64,000 nt of DNA from Nymphalis io (GCF_905147045.1 NC_065896.1:2815001-2879000); one strand, 5' to 3'. Shown: positions 1-12,515, counted from the stretch's first letter. Translations and numbers: made by a program. Notes: a model not told the origin generated them from the letters alone.

Positions 1-30
1 GCTTAAAACTCTTATAATAATAATATGGTA

Positions 31-276
31 ATTAATAATAATATCCTGGGACATTATTCACACACGGCCATCTGATCCCAAATTAAGCAGAGCTCGTGCT
101 ATGGAAACCAGACAACTGATATACTACATATACTACTTTTTTCGTAAATACATACTTAATTACATAGATAATTAGACCCATACTCAGGATAAACAGACGT
201 GTTCATGCACAAAAATGTCTGCCCTGGGTAGGAATCGAACCCACAACCTTCGGCGTGTAAGGCAAGTATCTACCAT
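31..276 (-). mobile_element. SINE family C, copy 1 (5'-truncated)
   Basis: A tRNA-derived SINE in reverse orientation, related to the copies at 30114, 36964, 43465 and 61998. Reading on the minus strand it keeps the RNA polymerase III B box (GGTTCGATTCC type) and the body that ends in TGTCCCAGGATATT plus ATT repeats. The head with the A box (GGCGTGGTTGG) is missing after 276, so this copy is 5'-truncated and unlikely to be transcribed by Pol III on its own. Confidence 0.8.
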
Positions 277-1654
277 CAATTAAATTTTAAAAATAATATT
301 TTATATGTCTGTTTGAGATTGATTATGTACAATGTAGTGAAAAAGTCTCCTGGGTCTTGCTTGTAATCATATATAAAATTGTATCCGTCAGTTAATTGAA
401 CAAGTATAAAAATATTGTAGGAACACATATATAAAGTATAGTTCTCTGTATTTACAGTCCTTGAGTACGAAATTCGTTCTTATAAAAGCTTTCGAATTTA
501 CTAGTACAAGCAATTGTTCAAAAATTCGCAATAGTGGCTTCACTAATTTGATTCATTCGTTTTGTGAAAACATATGACGTTCTAATTGACTGTTAGACTG
601 CTATTCTTATTTTGTCTTTGTTGTCTGGAAGAAATCGTTCCATTTTTACAAGCTTTTTTTAATGTTTTTAGTATTTGTGGATCAAATCTTGCAATAAAGA
701 AGTAGCAAAATATTCATATTCATGGTTTATTTCATATATTCATTTGATTGAACTCTTGTACGACTTTGCTCTTTTTGGAGATAAGATTGAAAGATACAGT
801 TTCATAAGTATCTTAAGAGTTCGGTTTCTCTTCACTTGGAATTAATATTTTAAAAAAATAATTTCATGAATAGACACAGACGCTATTACAGTTTAAATAT
901 ACGTACGTAAAACATTCTTTTTTAAATTAAATTAATATAAAGATTTTCGTGCCCTGGACTTATAATCCTTTGGGGGAGATTTTTTTGTCGGAGAATAGAC
1001 TTTATTTCATGATGTTAAAGTTCATTTTTAGGTGTCACATAAAATTATACGACAAGGGGTCATATTTCGTTAAGAGATGGAAGGCAAAGGAAGTATAAGT
1101 TTCCACCCCCTAAGTGGGATCAAAGGGGGGTGAACGTGAACGAAATTATGTCTTCTGAGCGTTACGCCAAAATGATAAAACCACGAACGTAAATTATAAT
1201 TCGTGTTATCATTTTTATACGACTAATATTTATTTTCTTAAATTAGCACTATATGGTTTTTTTTTGTAAAAAGATTTGGCCTTTACGGTAACTTATATAT
1301 TTTCGTTTGGAAATCAATCTTTTAATAGCTGATAGCGTTTATCATAAATAATGAATCGTTATATTCGGCATTGAAAATTATTTCAAGTTATATTAAATAA
1401 ATACGAAAATAAACATTGTGTTACTTCTTGTTACTTGAGTGATAATTATATTTATTTAATAACCACTTTTATACTCGCCTATTCTTGTTAAGGCGAATAT
1501 TTCTCCTGCTAAGGATATAAAGAATTTTCTCAGATATTCATCTAAAATATGCAGATTTCTCCACGACTTTTTACTTTTTCACAGTGAAGAGCAAGAGGCG
1601 TGGTGACTTATGTCTAGCAGTGAAATGCAATAGGCTGTGTATATCCATAGAAAA
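277..1654. other. AT-rich noncoding stretch
   Basis: No coding exon is recognised. A short block at about 1050-1145 stands out from the AT-rich background because it has runs of C and G (CACCCCCT, AAAGGGGGGTG). It may be a worn repeat, but no second copy was found in the window. Confidence 0.5.
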
Positions 1655-2008
1655 CTGTCTCGTTGGTCTAGTGGCCATCTAGTAGGGCCGCAGTCCCAGA
1701 GGCCTTAGGTTCAAATCCCAGGTCGAGCCAATAATAAGCTATTTAGTTTTTCATTCAAACATTCTCACCAGTAGCCGCCAGGAGTCTGGAAGTTGAAAGT
1801 GTGTACACTCCCATGCTTCGGAAAGCACGTAAAGTCATTGGTCTTGCGCCTGAACTCTTTCGGGTCGGATTGCCGTCCCACCGGGTTTTGAAAGTTAGGG
1901 AATAGAGAGTGCACCTGTGTTTGCGCACACACTTGTGCACTATAATATGCCCTGCACAGTTGGCTAATCTCTCTTGAGATTGGCCGCCGTGATCGAAATC
2001 GGTCCGAA
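1655..2008 (+). mobile_element. SINE family D, copy 1 (near full length)
   Basis: A tRNA-derived SINE of about 350 bp. The A-box-like TGGTCTAGTGGC and the B box GGTTCAAATCC lie in the first 70 bases. The body continues through a segment with TGTGTACACTCCC and ends near GGCCGCCGTGATCGAAATCGG. It aligns along its length with the copies at 17591, 25311, 29672 and 55183. Small open frames on either strand are by-products of the SINE sequence. Confidence 0.85.
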
Positions 2009-5000
2009 GCACATTATTATTACACAGATATATAATATAAATATCGAGCATATAATCAATACAAAACATTTATTAAAAATTGAAATGAAAAGTGGTTCTT
2101 TGGCTGGATTTGAACCCATCGCCCATCACCCGTGTGTTATTAAGTTTTCTATCGTTTAAGATAGATTTCAAAGAGAGTTTAAATGTTTCTCATATAAATG
2201 TTACTATTATTTTGTCTTTCTCTATAATATTTAATAAAGTTGAATCTTAAAAAAACACGTTCACATTTTAATCTCTCTTATTTTTAACGTTTAAAGGAAT
2301 GTTTAAAACATCTGTGAAATGCAATTTAATATTTATTGAATGACACATTCAAAGGCAAAGGCAAGTGTCAGGCGGGATTTTATTAAACAAGAATATTTCG
2401 TATTACGTCGGTGAAGCCTCGCCAACTCTGAAAGAAACTAAGGCGTGTGACATACATAATAAATATCTAGGTGCTGTATTTAAATACGAAACACCGCCTC
2501 GGAAATTTTTATGTTAAATTCATTACTTTGAAAAAAAAAAAACTGTCAAGTGCACTGTTTGTTTCCATTTGACAGACGGCTTAAGAATGTGTCGGTATAT
2601 AAATTGAATATGTATTTTTTTTAAACGATAATTTGTAGGTTTTTTTTTTACGTGTAAAAGGTAAATTTTGAGGATGTTTTATTCTTTTAATGTTAGATTT
2701 ACAAGTATATGAAATATATCAGACATATTTTTTATTTATCGCTTATGTACTTTAAATTTAATCAGTTTGTTATTCTTATTAAGACTTATAAATAAACTAG
2801 TTAACAATAATTGATTAATTAGTGATGTTCTCAAAAGAATCAACGTAATGAAAACTCACACTTAGTTTTCGTGTCGCAAGGCCGCTCTAGGCTACCTAGT
2901 TCTTTATGTAAAACTGTTGTAAAATCCCGGTTCTTTCTGTTGAGCGCGCTTAAAAGCACTTAGGGCGTAATTTGTAGCTGTTTCAAATCTTTTACTTTAC
3001 AAACGAGAAACAACGATAATGCAGATTTTAAAATGAGATAATGTCCATTATTGTCAGTTGCCATTCACAACTGTCGAGCTGTTAAAATTCTTAATCTTAA
3101 GTATATTTTTGTTTTTATATATTTAAATAATCTTAAATTTATTTACTTTTTTTAGGATAAATATATCATATATTCATTATGTAAATAATATATAACAAAC
3201 ATAAACGAGGTACAACAAGGTTTCCACCAATTTATAATACAATACAATGTACTTATTAATGCGAAATAATTATTATCAGAAGTTTAACTAGAATCACGGT
3301 ACATTATTTACATTACTTATGTTTGTCTGTGAACAGGGTCTGAAAGCCCATATCATTCCATGGGAGGAATTTTTGACAGCAGAATTATCTTGAGCTTATT
3401 TCACTTAATTTTGGATCAGAGATTTTTTAGAGCAAATAATACAAAAAGTTAAATGAAAGTTATAGCAATGAGTATACACCCGCTATGTACAAACTAAAAA
3501 AGAAATAAAATGAGCAAAATTGTATATAAATTTTGCACAGACATATTGCTCTACATGTTGTAGTGTAAGGATTTTGTTAGCCTTGTACTTAAACAAGGTT
3601 AAAGTATTCTTACGCTACAACTATAACTATGCTACGCTACTTTTTATTGATCACTTTTCTTGCGTCGATGTTAAGTAAGTTCTAAAACCTTATAGCCTAC
3701 GTATACTGCGTATACTATATTATACGTGTATATATTTCAAGGCATTCAATTCTGAGTTTTTGAGCTGTTCTTAGACTTAGTTCTTTTATCATATTATATA
3801 AATTATATTTATTTATGTATTGGAAAAAATCTGTTGTGGCTGCAAATTACGAAGACCTGCTTTCAAACATCGAGTCGAGCCAATGAAAGTTCCCAATAAA
3901 TTTGAATAAAGCGGTTTTTGTTATACCCTTTAACCGATGCTGACTGGCAAAAGAAAGCTCATCCCTTGCGGGTACTGATTTCCGCCTGTCTAACTTTCGT
4001 AACCAATAAAAAAATACGTAAAGAAATTGTACTTAAAACATTCTAGTAACAAAATGTATTCTTACATTTGTACATACTGAGGTCATTAAACTAAAACATA
4101 TAAATAAATTGACGCGTAGTACGTACACGTCTTAGGTGCTACGAGACTACGTAGAACGTAGCATGAAAAGTTTTATTATTAGATGTGTAATAATAATTAT
4201 ATAATAATTACTTATTAGAAAATCACATAATCTTTTACTGCTTTACAATTGTAATAGTTAGGTTTGTACATAAGTAATGATGACGATAAAAACCAAAACA
4301 ATATTACCCTTTGCCTTAAGTTTTTTCTTAAAACAAATGTGTATGTATAAGAAAACAGCCAAAAATGTTCAAACACAATTCTTAAAGAAATAAAAGGAGT
4401 CGCAAAAGTAATATTTCTCTACGTCTTTCAATCAAAAGATCATATTTTCCGCTTTTAACGCTTATATTGTTTAGTAAATGACATTCGATCATCGCAATCG
4501 TAAAATATTTGAAACATGAATGGAATATGAGTATGAAAGCTCCGCGGATGATATTGTAAAGCATATAATAAAAAGGTTTCTTTTTCATTTGTATTCTTCT
4601 CAACGTACTCTTTTGACAAGAATAATAATAAATCAGTTTTTATAGCATAAAAATCGAGGTCACTTTAACATTAAGTATTCAAGTACTTTTTAATACGCCT
4701 GTTAGTGATTACATAAAATTAATAATTTAACTAAAAAAATATAATCCATACAGTATGTAAAATAACTTTGAGTAATTTAAAATAAGTTACATGATATTTA
4801 TTGATCGCAACGATTACTTTTTAATGTAGTTTTATAATATTACTTTCTGCGGATGGGTGTGCTATGTATATCTTCCTTCTACCCTTTTCTGTATATCTGA
4901 CAACGTGTATGCAAAATTTTTGAGTTGTTAAGACGCGAAACTGTAACTGGCAAACGAACTCACTTTGGCATTTATAAGTAAATGTTTAATAAAAAAATTG

Positions 5001-5430
5001 AAACGTACTTTTGTTTTATGTATTATTTATTTAAATATAAGATAATATGACATATGTATGTTTCAAAGTTACTTATAAAAACATATAATAATACCACCAC
5101 GATTTCATACTTACCAATAAAACTTCTGTGTAATTTAAGTATATCTGAAGGAATCTCGAATCTTACGGAATTTCATTAAATGTGAATTGCGAATCATAAT
5201 TTGGTGAAAGTTGGTAGATCGTTTTAAGTGGACTTGAAAATCGTGATTAAAACTTTTTCTTGTTATATTCACGTAGGTTTTTTAAATCAAATTAAATAAC
5301 TTCGATAGTACGATACAAAATTATATGAAAATGTTATTTTTATAATTAATTTTAAGCTGAAAGATTTTATTTCTAATTATATTAAAAATATTACCTAGTA
5401 TAAAATAACATTAATCTAGTTAGTACATAC
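2009..5430. other. AT-rich noncoding stretch with minor repeat traces
   Basis: No recognised gene. At about 2094-2136 the minus strand has a tRNA-like B-box segment (GGGTTCAAATCC), probably a SINE head remnant. At 3830-3920 there is a weak resemblance to SINE family D. A hairpin at 3557-3621 is listed separately. If the gene whose exon is at 5431-5518 (-) continues leftwards, this is intron; a weak candidate next exon starts at 2427 (see findings). Confidence 0.45.
3557..3621. repeat. 65-nt imperfect hairpin
   Basis: The arms GTTGTAGTGTAAGGAT and ATTCTTACGCTACAAC pair over 16 positions, two of them as G-T wobbles in RNA. An inner stem AGCCTTGT/ACAAGGTT is closed by a six-base loop. The size and shape resemble a microRNA precursor, or the core of a small foldback transposon. 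No copy elsewhere in the window was noticed. Confidence 0.55.
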
Positions 5431-5518
5431 CTGGTGTCGGTTCTAGTAGTCCTTTTGGGTCGGTTGCTTCGTCTGCAGCAACGGCAGTCAGCGCCATCAG
5501 CAACAATAAAAGAGTCAT
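5431..5518 (-). CDS. First coding exon of a secreted protein (signal peptide), gene unknown
   Basis: Reading on the minus strand, a splice acceptor (TTTTTGTTCTCAG at 5523-5524) is followed by AACG and an ATG at 5518. The exon encodes 29 full codons plus one base and ends at the donor CCAG|GTATGT at 5431/5430. The peptide starts MTLLLLLMALTAVAA and continues DEATDPKGLLEPTP. That is a short hydrophobic core followed by a small-residue A-V-A-A cleavage site, a typical eukaryotic signal peptide of about 15 residues. Acceptor, start codon, signal peptide and donor all agree, which makes chance unlikely. The acceptor just before the ATG implies a 5'UTR exon at higher coordinates. The mature protein is encoded mainly by later exons to the left, not identified here. 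I do not recognise the family. Confidence 0.72.
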
Positions 5519-5522
5519 CGTT
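5519..5522 (-). other. 5'UTR bases of the signal-peptide exon
   Basis: Four bases (AACG) lie between the inferred acceptor AG at 5524-5523 and the ATG at 5518. The preceding minus-strand sequence is T-rich, as expected of a polypyrimidine tract. Confidence 0.55.
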
Positions 5523-7118
5523 CTGAGAACAAAAATATTATATCAGTATCTAAGATAATCGTTTCAAAAAAGTAGTTATAGTCTCGAACATTTAAATAAA
5601 ATATTAAAAGTGTAACTTTTGATGACAAAACGAATATGTATGTGTTAGATAATAGTAATATAGGTGTATTTTTTTATTTGCGTATGTGTGTGAGTTTGCG
5701 CGGAAATTTATCTAAGTGAATTTATCAAAGATGTTTCTCTTTACCAAATTAAAATTGAAAATTTTTACCAACTCTCTCGAGAGGGTTCTTTACATAATGC
5801 GCTTAGCTACAGTTCAATTAATATTTTATTATTTCAAATAATTTGTGATAATACTTAAAAATCACTGAGCACAAATCAAAATGTAACATAAAACCTTGAT
5901 TAGTTTTGTCCGTTACGTGACCGGTCTACATAGTCATGTAAGCGGGAAACAAAACATACAACGATCTGACCCAGATTGTAAAGACCTCAGCGGTCTTCAT
6001 TCAAACATCTCGACCGGGAATGTAAAGAGACATTCACCGGAAAGTTATAGTCGCCGCCCGAAAAAGTTGGCTAATTTCGAAACGTTTCGAAGTGCTTGCG
6101 AAACTGAAATTATTTCGAGCCGCATTTCATCCCATTTCATACGTGTACGTCGAAAAGTTTGAACATGTCTTTGTCGGCAGATTTAATAAACGAGTTTTGC
6201 GCTGTCCGCACGATGCCTATTGTTGTTCAAGCACAAATACGTTCACGTCGGCGTTCTCGTTTATTTCGGTTTTTATTGTTTTATTCGTTAACAGATATTT
6301 GTTGTGATTGATCAATATTTACGATCATAAATACTGCGATTACAAACAAAATTATCGTTTTAAATATTTATTTATTATAATAATTATTGTTAAACTTAAG
6401 CAGAGTAAGCATTTATGAATCGTTATATTACAGACAAACAACCTAACGTAAAGATATACTTGAAGTGTCCCGTATCTTTAATTACGTATTTTAAAGTTTC
6501 CCTTTTTGTGACAGTAGCTATTCCGCTTCGTTCTAATAATTATTTATAAAAAAATATTCTTTTTTTAAGTGAAAAATAATTTTTATTTTCAGATAAAATC
6601 TAAAAAACAAAACCTTATCTAAATACAAAATTTGAATGAAATCGTTAAAGCCATTTCCGAGATACGTAAAATAATATATTTATTATTATTGTTGAAATTA
6701 TAATAAATATAGTATATATGTTTTGTTTAATAATATTTTTTTCAATACACACAAAATCTTAAAATTATCAAGTAACACATGTATAAATGGTAACATGTTT
6801 ATATATCTCATATAATATATTTTTACATACATACACTTACAATGCGCGCAATACAAACACAAAGGGTGTCACTTCTTAGAAACTAGAATTTATGTTCTCG
6901 ACTCCGACCTAACGTAGAAAGGAAGTTACACAAAGACTGGAAGGAAATTATTAAGGTTTATTGCAGTTGTTTTATGTTATAAGAATTTATTTGGCAAAAT
7001 ATCGTATTCTCCGTGTATAAATAAAATAAATCATTGTTTTCTTAATGGCTAAGATAATTATAAAAGTCTGTTAAAGCTAATTCCTGCGTGACTTTTGAGG
7101 ATATATATATAGCGATTC
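5523..7118. other. Noncoding; GC-richer block at 5900-6310
   Basis: Mostly AT-rich. A block from about 5900 to 6310 has clearly more G and C and many CG dinucleotides, unlike its surroundings. The frames open across it lack an ATG or known motifs, so I do not call a gene. It lies upstream of the minus-strand signal-peptide exon, so a promoter or 5'UTR exon for that gene is one possibility (inference). Confidence 0.4.
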
Positions 7119-7132
7119 AATAATCATCTATA

Positions 7133-7190
<58 letters not shown>

Positions 7191-7207
7191 TGATATATAT
7201 ATAGATG
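7119..7207. repeat. (TA)n microsatellite flanked by ATCATCTATATA inverted arms
   Basis: About 24 uninterrupted TA units occupy 7139-7188. They are bounded by AATCATCTATATA on the left and TATATAGATGATA on the right, so the whole block is a long near-palindrome able to form a cruciform or hairpin. Confidence 0.9.
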
Positions 7208-7764
7208 TATTAAAGTCCGTAATTAATAATAATAAATAGAGGTCATTGTAGTTAATATATGTTGTAGAACAATCCTGGATATGAACATTGAGCTTTCTTT
7301 TCATGACAAATCTAATTTTGATATATTTTTTTTATTAAAATATATGGTTATTTATTAACTAATCAACTTTTATGATTGTATTAAAAGTATAGTAAATATA
7401 AATAGTTTGATCATGCTAAGAAGTTGAATTTGACTTTTTATACATATTTGAGGCAAGTAATTATGGTTAAAAAAATAGTAATTATTAAGTACCATACTAA
7501 ATAACAGATAAGATGGTACAGATATACCTACTAACATTTTAAATAAATTAATTTATCAAGTAAATTGTATGAGTTCCTTTAAAGTTATACGATCTCGGCA
7601 CGCGCCTTTGTGTAAGAAGAGTTGCTACACACGGAACGTCTTTTATCTAAGACGGCATACTTTATCTCAATGCAAGCGTCTTTATGGATTAGAATGGGCG
7701 TAAAAAGAGTCGTGATATGTTGTACAAATAATTTAATTAAAATGTTAAGTTGAAAAGAGTTTTT
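7208..7764. other. AT-rich noncoding stretch
   Basis: No gene or repeat copy recognised. Confidence 0.5.
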
Positions 7765-7993
7765 GAAGGGTGAGTGAGCCAGTGTAATTACTGGGACAAG
7801 GGACCATTACATCACCAATGCGCCACCAACCTTGGGAACTAAGATTTTATGTCCCTTGTGCCTGTAATTACAGTGGCTCACTCACCCTTCAAACCGGAAC
7901 ACAACAATATCAAGTACTGCTGTTTTGCGGTAGAATATCTGATGAGTGGGTGGTACCTACCCAGACGAGCTTGCACAAAGCCCTACCACCAGT
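7765..7993. mobile_element. Family B LINE-type 3' end, two fragments head to head
   Basis: The part from about 7820 to 7993 matches the family B copies at 46482 and 55722 (GCCACCAACCTTGGGAACTAAG through GACGAGCTTGCACAAAG to ACCACCAGTAA). The first 40 bases are an inverted copy of the middle of the same family: GAAGGGTGAGTGAGCCAGTG at 7765 pairs with CACTCACCCTTC ending at 7890. No poly(A) tail is present here. The 62-codon frame across it (starting MRHQPWELRF) recurs in several copies and belongs to the repeat, not to a host gene. Confidence 0.75.
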
Positions 7994-8027
7994 AATTTAT
8001 TTTTAATTAAATTAAAATTAAATCTTT

Positions 8028-8261
8028 ATGCCATCTTCAGTACAAACACTTGGACTTGATACTTGGAATAATAGTGCAAAAACTTTTATAAGACATAAAA
8101 CACCCTATCTTATTGCCTCCACTGGTGACAGAAGGGCTGGTTCATTTTTCGCTCAGATAACCGGACTTGCGATTCAAAGGGGAAATGTTTCTAGCATTTT
8201 TGCCAACATTCCACGCGGTTGTGATTTGTACAGTAGCTATTTTAAATTTAGATGTGTATAA
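8028..8261 (+). pseudogene. Non-LTR retrotransposon, C-terminal coding relic
   Basis: A 77-codon frame ends with ASTGDRRAGSFFAQ followed by AIQRGNVSS. This is the pattern seen at the extreme C terminus of many animal LINE proteins (a GDxRAGSxxAQ block followed by an AIQRGN block). The fragment at 52770-53464 has the same motif order (SGDPRAGAYLAQ, VQKGNIAS). Only the last part of the protein is left; the endonuclease and reverse transcriptase domains are absent. It abuts a family B fragment on its left. The clade cannot be fixed from this short piece. Confidence 0.7.
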
Positions 8262-10190
8262 TACTTATGTAATTCCTTTGTGTAAATAATTCTTATGTAA
8301 ATAATTATCATCTCCAGCAACATATGAAAAGGGAATTTAAAATTCTATGCAATAACGGCCTTATCACTGCAATCAATTATATACAATTTCGTCTATATTG
8401 CAAATACACAGATATTAAACTTAAGTATAAAGAGCAGTACATATAGTATAATATTCATTATATATAAGTATAGCATTAAAACCGAGAGTAATATTTCATT
8501 ACCATTAATAATATATTTTTATTGACATTATAAATGAGTGTCGGTTTCGAGTTAACCTACGAATTTAACCTGTGCAGTGTTCTACACACAGAGTGAGTGA
8601 CAATAAACGAAGATGGAATCAACGTCAAATTATCACAGTTAAGAAGTTCTCTAATAAACTGTGCAACGATAGTGTTGGTGTGAAAAAACGTCCGATCTGA
8701 CAGATGTTTTAGCAACACACATGCTCAACAGTAATGCAAAAACTTGAATTAACTTTGAAACAATATTCCTGTTATATATACTCGTACTTCTTTATAGTAT
8801 TGAAAAAAATACTATACGTGGTATAATATAATTTATTAAGTCATTAAATTTTAGAATGATAAATATGAAATAATAACAAAACGGATAGACTCTTGTGTGA
8901 ATAAATAATTTATGAAAAAGGCAGAGCAAGAGAGGACGTCGAACCCGAGTCTTGTTTTATAACGAGTTGAAATACAAAACTCGGTTCAACGACCTCATTA
9001 CCTTAGTAGATAAAGTGTAAAAAAGTGCTTTATGAAAAGTGTTCACTTTACGATTTTTTTATAACAGTACTCACATAAAATAATAATTTAAGCTCTCCTA
9101 CGTTTAGTTCATAATATGAGCATTTTTATTTTCTCCGCGTTTTAGATAATTGTAACTATAATTATTTATGCCTAGTTTCTATATTTAATAAACCATTATA
9201 TTATAGTAACCGATGGTTTTTGTTACGAACAATAAAACGAGTCGTAAAAGTCGTTCAACTTCTTAATTTATGAAGCTTTTGGGACGCTTTTGAATTACGC
9301 CTCGGACAGTTTATCCGTAAGCAAAACTATTGGTTTCTTGATATAGTGAGAAGACAAAACATTACGATGATAAGACAAGAAATAATTACCTACATGTAAA
9401 AAAAATCTTAATTCAAATTTTGATTTAAATAAAAATTGTTTCATCTGATAAAAAAAACATTCCTTATTTAAATACCTACCAGATTAAGGTAATAATTAAT
9501 TACAATAAAAAAGTAGAAGCATATTAAGACTTTTTTTTAATTCATCAATGCGAGATTCTCTAATAACGTCCTTGATCTGTTTGTAGAGCCTATAAGTATG
9601 AAACTCGAGCAGTTATTAACCATGACGAGGGTACAGACGATGTATCAATGGAATCAGACAGAGGTCGTATCAATGGAAGACAATGGATTAATCTTTGTAA
9701 TTAAGCGAAGAATAAACAAGGTGAACGTGGAATTGTTTAAAATGTATCTATGTTTGGTAATATTATTTATTTTTCTATTGCACTTATCCGTACATATCCT
9801 TATATATATATTTTTTTTTAATCAACTTAGACTTTTACTTAATATACTGAGTATTATTTTTTAGTATTATATATTTTCTACCTAATTAACGAACACGTTT
9901 CCAATTCATTTAAACTTTTAAAATATAAATAAAAAAGTGTCCATACAAACTTCTTTACATAATATTAATTAGATTTCACGCATGTTTTATAACTAGTCAA
10001 TTACTTCTACGTCCTAAGTACAGAAAATGAATCAGTTTTTACAGCTAAATATACTCGTAGTCAATTTTAATTACATAAATCGTTTAAATCTATGTAATGA
10101 TTATTGCTTAAAATATATACCATATCAATATAATATAAAAACCTAGGTGTTTGAATTGGAACATTTGCGTTTTAGATTTTTACACTATGA
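8262..10190. other. Noncoding stretch
   Basis: No recognised gene. The segment 8540-8700 is somewhat less AT-rich and contains AACGAAGATGGAATCAACG, a nine-codon frame with no other support. An 88-codon frame at 9598-9864 turns into hydrophobic AT-rich sequence and matches nothing I know. Confidence 0.45.
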
Positions 10191-10202
10191 TGACATTTTG
10201 AT

Positions 10203-10519
10203 AAAAAGTCGAGATGGCCCAGTGGTAAGAACGCGTGAATCTTAACCGATGAACGTGGGTTCAAACTCGGAAAAGCACCTCTGAATTTTCATGTGCTTAA
10301 TTTCTGCATATAATTCATCTCGTGCTTTTCAGTGAAGGAAAATATCGTGAGGAAACCTGCATGTGTCTAATTTCATCGAAATTCTGCCACATGTGTATTC
10401 CACCAACCCGCATTGGAGCAGCGTGGTGGAATAAGCTCCAAACCTTCTCCTCAAAAAGGGAGAGGAGGCCTTATCCCAGCAGTGGGACATTTATAGGCTG
10501 TTACTGTACTGTACTGTAC
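10203..10519 (+). mobile_element. SINE family A, copy 1 (full length, with TSD)
   Basis: A complete tRNA-derived SINE. The A-box segment (TGGCCCAGTGGTAAGAACG) and a B box (GGTTCAAACTC) lie in the first 70 bases. The body runs through CCTGCATGTGTCTAATTTCA and GAGCAGCGTGGTGGAATAAG, and the end is CCCAGCAGTGGGACATTT followed by ACTGT repeats. A 12-bp target duplication TGACATTTTGAT flanks it at 10191-10202 and 10520-10531. The perfect duplication suggests a fairly young insertion. Confidence 0.92.
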
Positions 10520-10531
10520 TGACATTTTGAT

Positions 10532-12515
10532 GAAATTATAATTGATAAGTAATTTAATAAAATATACAAAATCGTTTTAAGATTTAAGTAGCACTACATC
10601 GATAAAAACTTTTATAACTATATGACAATATTATAGTGGAATCTATAAAGTTTAAATTTACAATAATTCAAACATTTAGCACGATAACAAAATGTCGGCG
10701 GCACTAATGTCATCGTTTGGCACCCTATCAGCTTAAGTTTAATTAAATTTCCATTAGCGACTTCCAACTGGAAGGGTAGGTATGTTTTATAAGCGTTGGA
10801 TTATTAAACTAGTCGATAGTAGCAGTTCTGACGGCAATGTATGTGTATATGTAGGTATATGAGAAAGCAATTTTCAATGGACGCTTTTTTGTTCACATTA
10901 GGCTGATCACTCGCTTCACAATAGGTTCCATATATTCTCGTAGCTATATACATTAATGGCGTAACTCATTTTTCAGGTTCCGTGGTATTTATACACTTTA
11001 CTACACGCCCTAATCATTTTTTAATACCTCTTATATTACTGTTTAAATTTTACTGTTATATAATAATAATAATAAAGTTGGTAATCATTTTCTTATAATC
11101 TATATATTGCAAATCCCTTTTGGTCTTAGTGTCATTTTTCGTCGCGTGTACTGCGTAGATTTCTGAAATATTGTTATAACCTTAAACGGTAATTAAGGAA
11201 ATAATAATGCTACATATATATATACTTACGTATCAGTTAGAATTGTATTTATTTGACCTTTTAATGATATTGTTAGGATGTACAAACATTTTGTACACGA
11301 GTCAATATTTTTTTGTTTTACTAGCGCTAACAAGAAAATCACCCGTACAGAAAAATACGTTATATTGCAGTTAATTGTCCAAAACAAGACGCAAGGATAA
11401 CTTATTGTTGATTGAAGAAAAATCATCGTTTACAAACATCTTTAGTGTTGTAACAAAGGTACTTATTTTTGTGTTGAGCTGCTACGCTATGATTTGAAAA
11501 AAACTATTCAAATAATATGATAATTAGTGTGATCAGTATCATAAAGGTTATATTATCAAAGGCCATATAACCTTTTAGTTCGTTAACTTAAGTAATTAAG
11601 TTGGACGTAGTATTCATGAAGTTTTAGAAATTGGTTTATAAAAGGTTTAAGAATGAATTAGTGTTAAAAACAAAAGTATAATCCATTTATATTGACTTTA
11701 ATCTAATTTATAAATAACGTAGTTCAACGGGTAACTAATTTTACATTTACAATAAAAAAAAGGAAACGTTTCATGGTTTGCTTAATATTAATTAATAAAC
11801 TTAAAAAGGAAAATATATAATCAATTGTATCAATACGGTTTTGAATTCATCCGCATCAAAACAATTGACGTGAAAATATAACGAAAAAGACTATAGCTGA
11901 CAGGTAAAGGCCAACCATTTTTAAATTGGATAAGAGCATTCGCGTAAACTGGCTGGATTTTCATCTGGAAAAGTATAAATTGTAAAGGAAGAGTAATAGA
12001 GAATAGAAAATAAAGTTGACTTTTAAATGAGAATGTTCGCGACAGACAGCATTGTCGCGAATTGTTTGCTTTTAATTAAATTCGCTTGTAAACCCCCCCC
12101 CTCAATGCGGTTCGTAATTAACGAAATGACATTTTGCTAAATTATCGTATTTCTAGACTTCTCATTACTCTTACAATGGCGCGAATTTATTATAAGTTAG
12201 CATAATTATTTTGACTATTGTGTTTTATTTGATCTAAGAAAATTTTAAAATTGTTAATACATTTCATATTGTTATCATCCCACCAGTTGTGTATTTTAAA
12301 AGGAGGATGTTTTTATTTAAATGTCAAAAATAGTTATTAAATCGAACGATTCCAGCGGGCGGTCATAGCTAAGGGTCTAACTAACAAAGGTACTATGAAC
12401 AAGTTAGTGAGCAAATGTGTTACATAATCACTCTTTCTTTATTACTGGGGTAATTTTTATCCAACGCGACCAGAGAAAGTACATTGGCTGGATCACTTTT
12501 GTTGGCACGCATGGG
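10532..12515. other. AT-rich noncoding stretch
   Basis: No recognised gene. A small perfect hairpin TTCGCGACA/TGTCGCGAA sits at 12036-12061, and a run of nine C residues lies nearby at about 12093. Confidence 0.5.

Noticed and set aside
1755..2069. 104-codon minus-strand frame
   Set aside because: It is the antisense of SINE family D copy 1.
7818..8006. Open frame MRHQPWELRF... recurring at 7818, 46592 and 55846
   Set aside because: It lies over family B in each case and is carried by the repeat; copies differ by substitutions and there is no sign of protein-level constraint.
9598..9864. 88-codon frame
   Set aside because: Hydrophobic, AT-driven composition; no domain, splice structure or repeat support.
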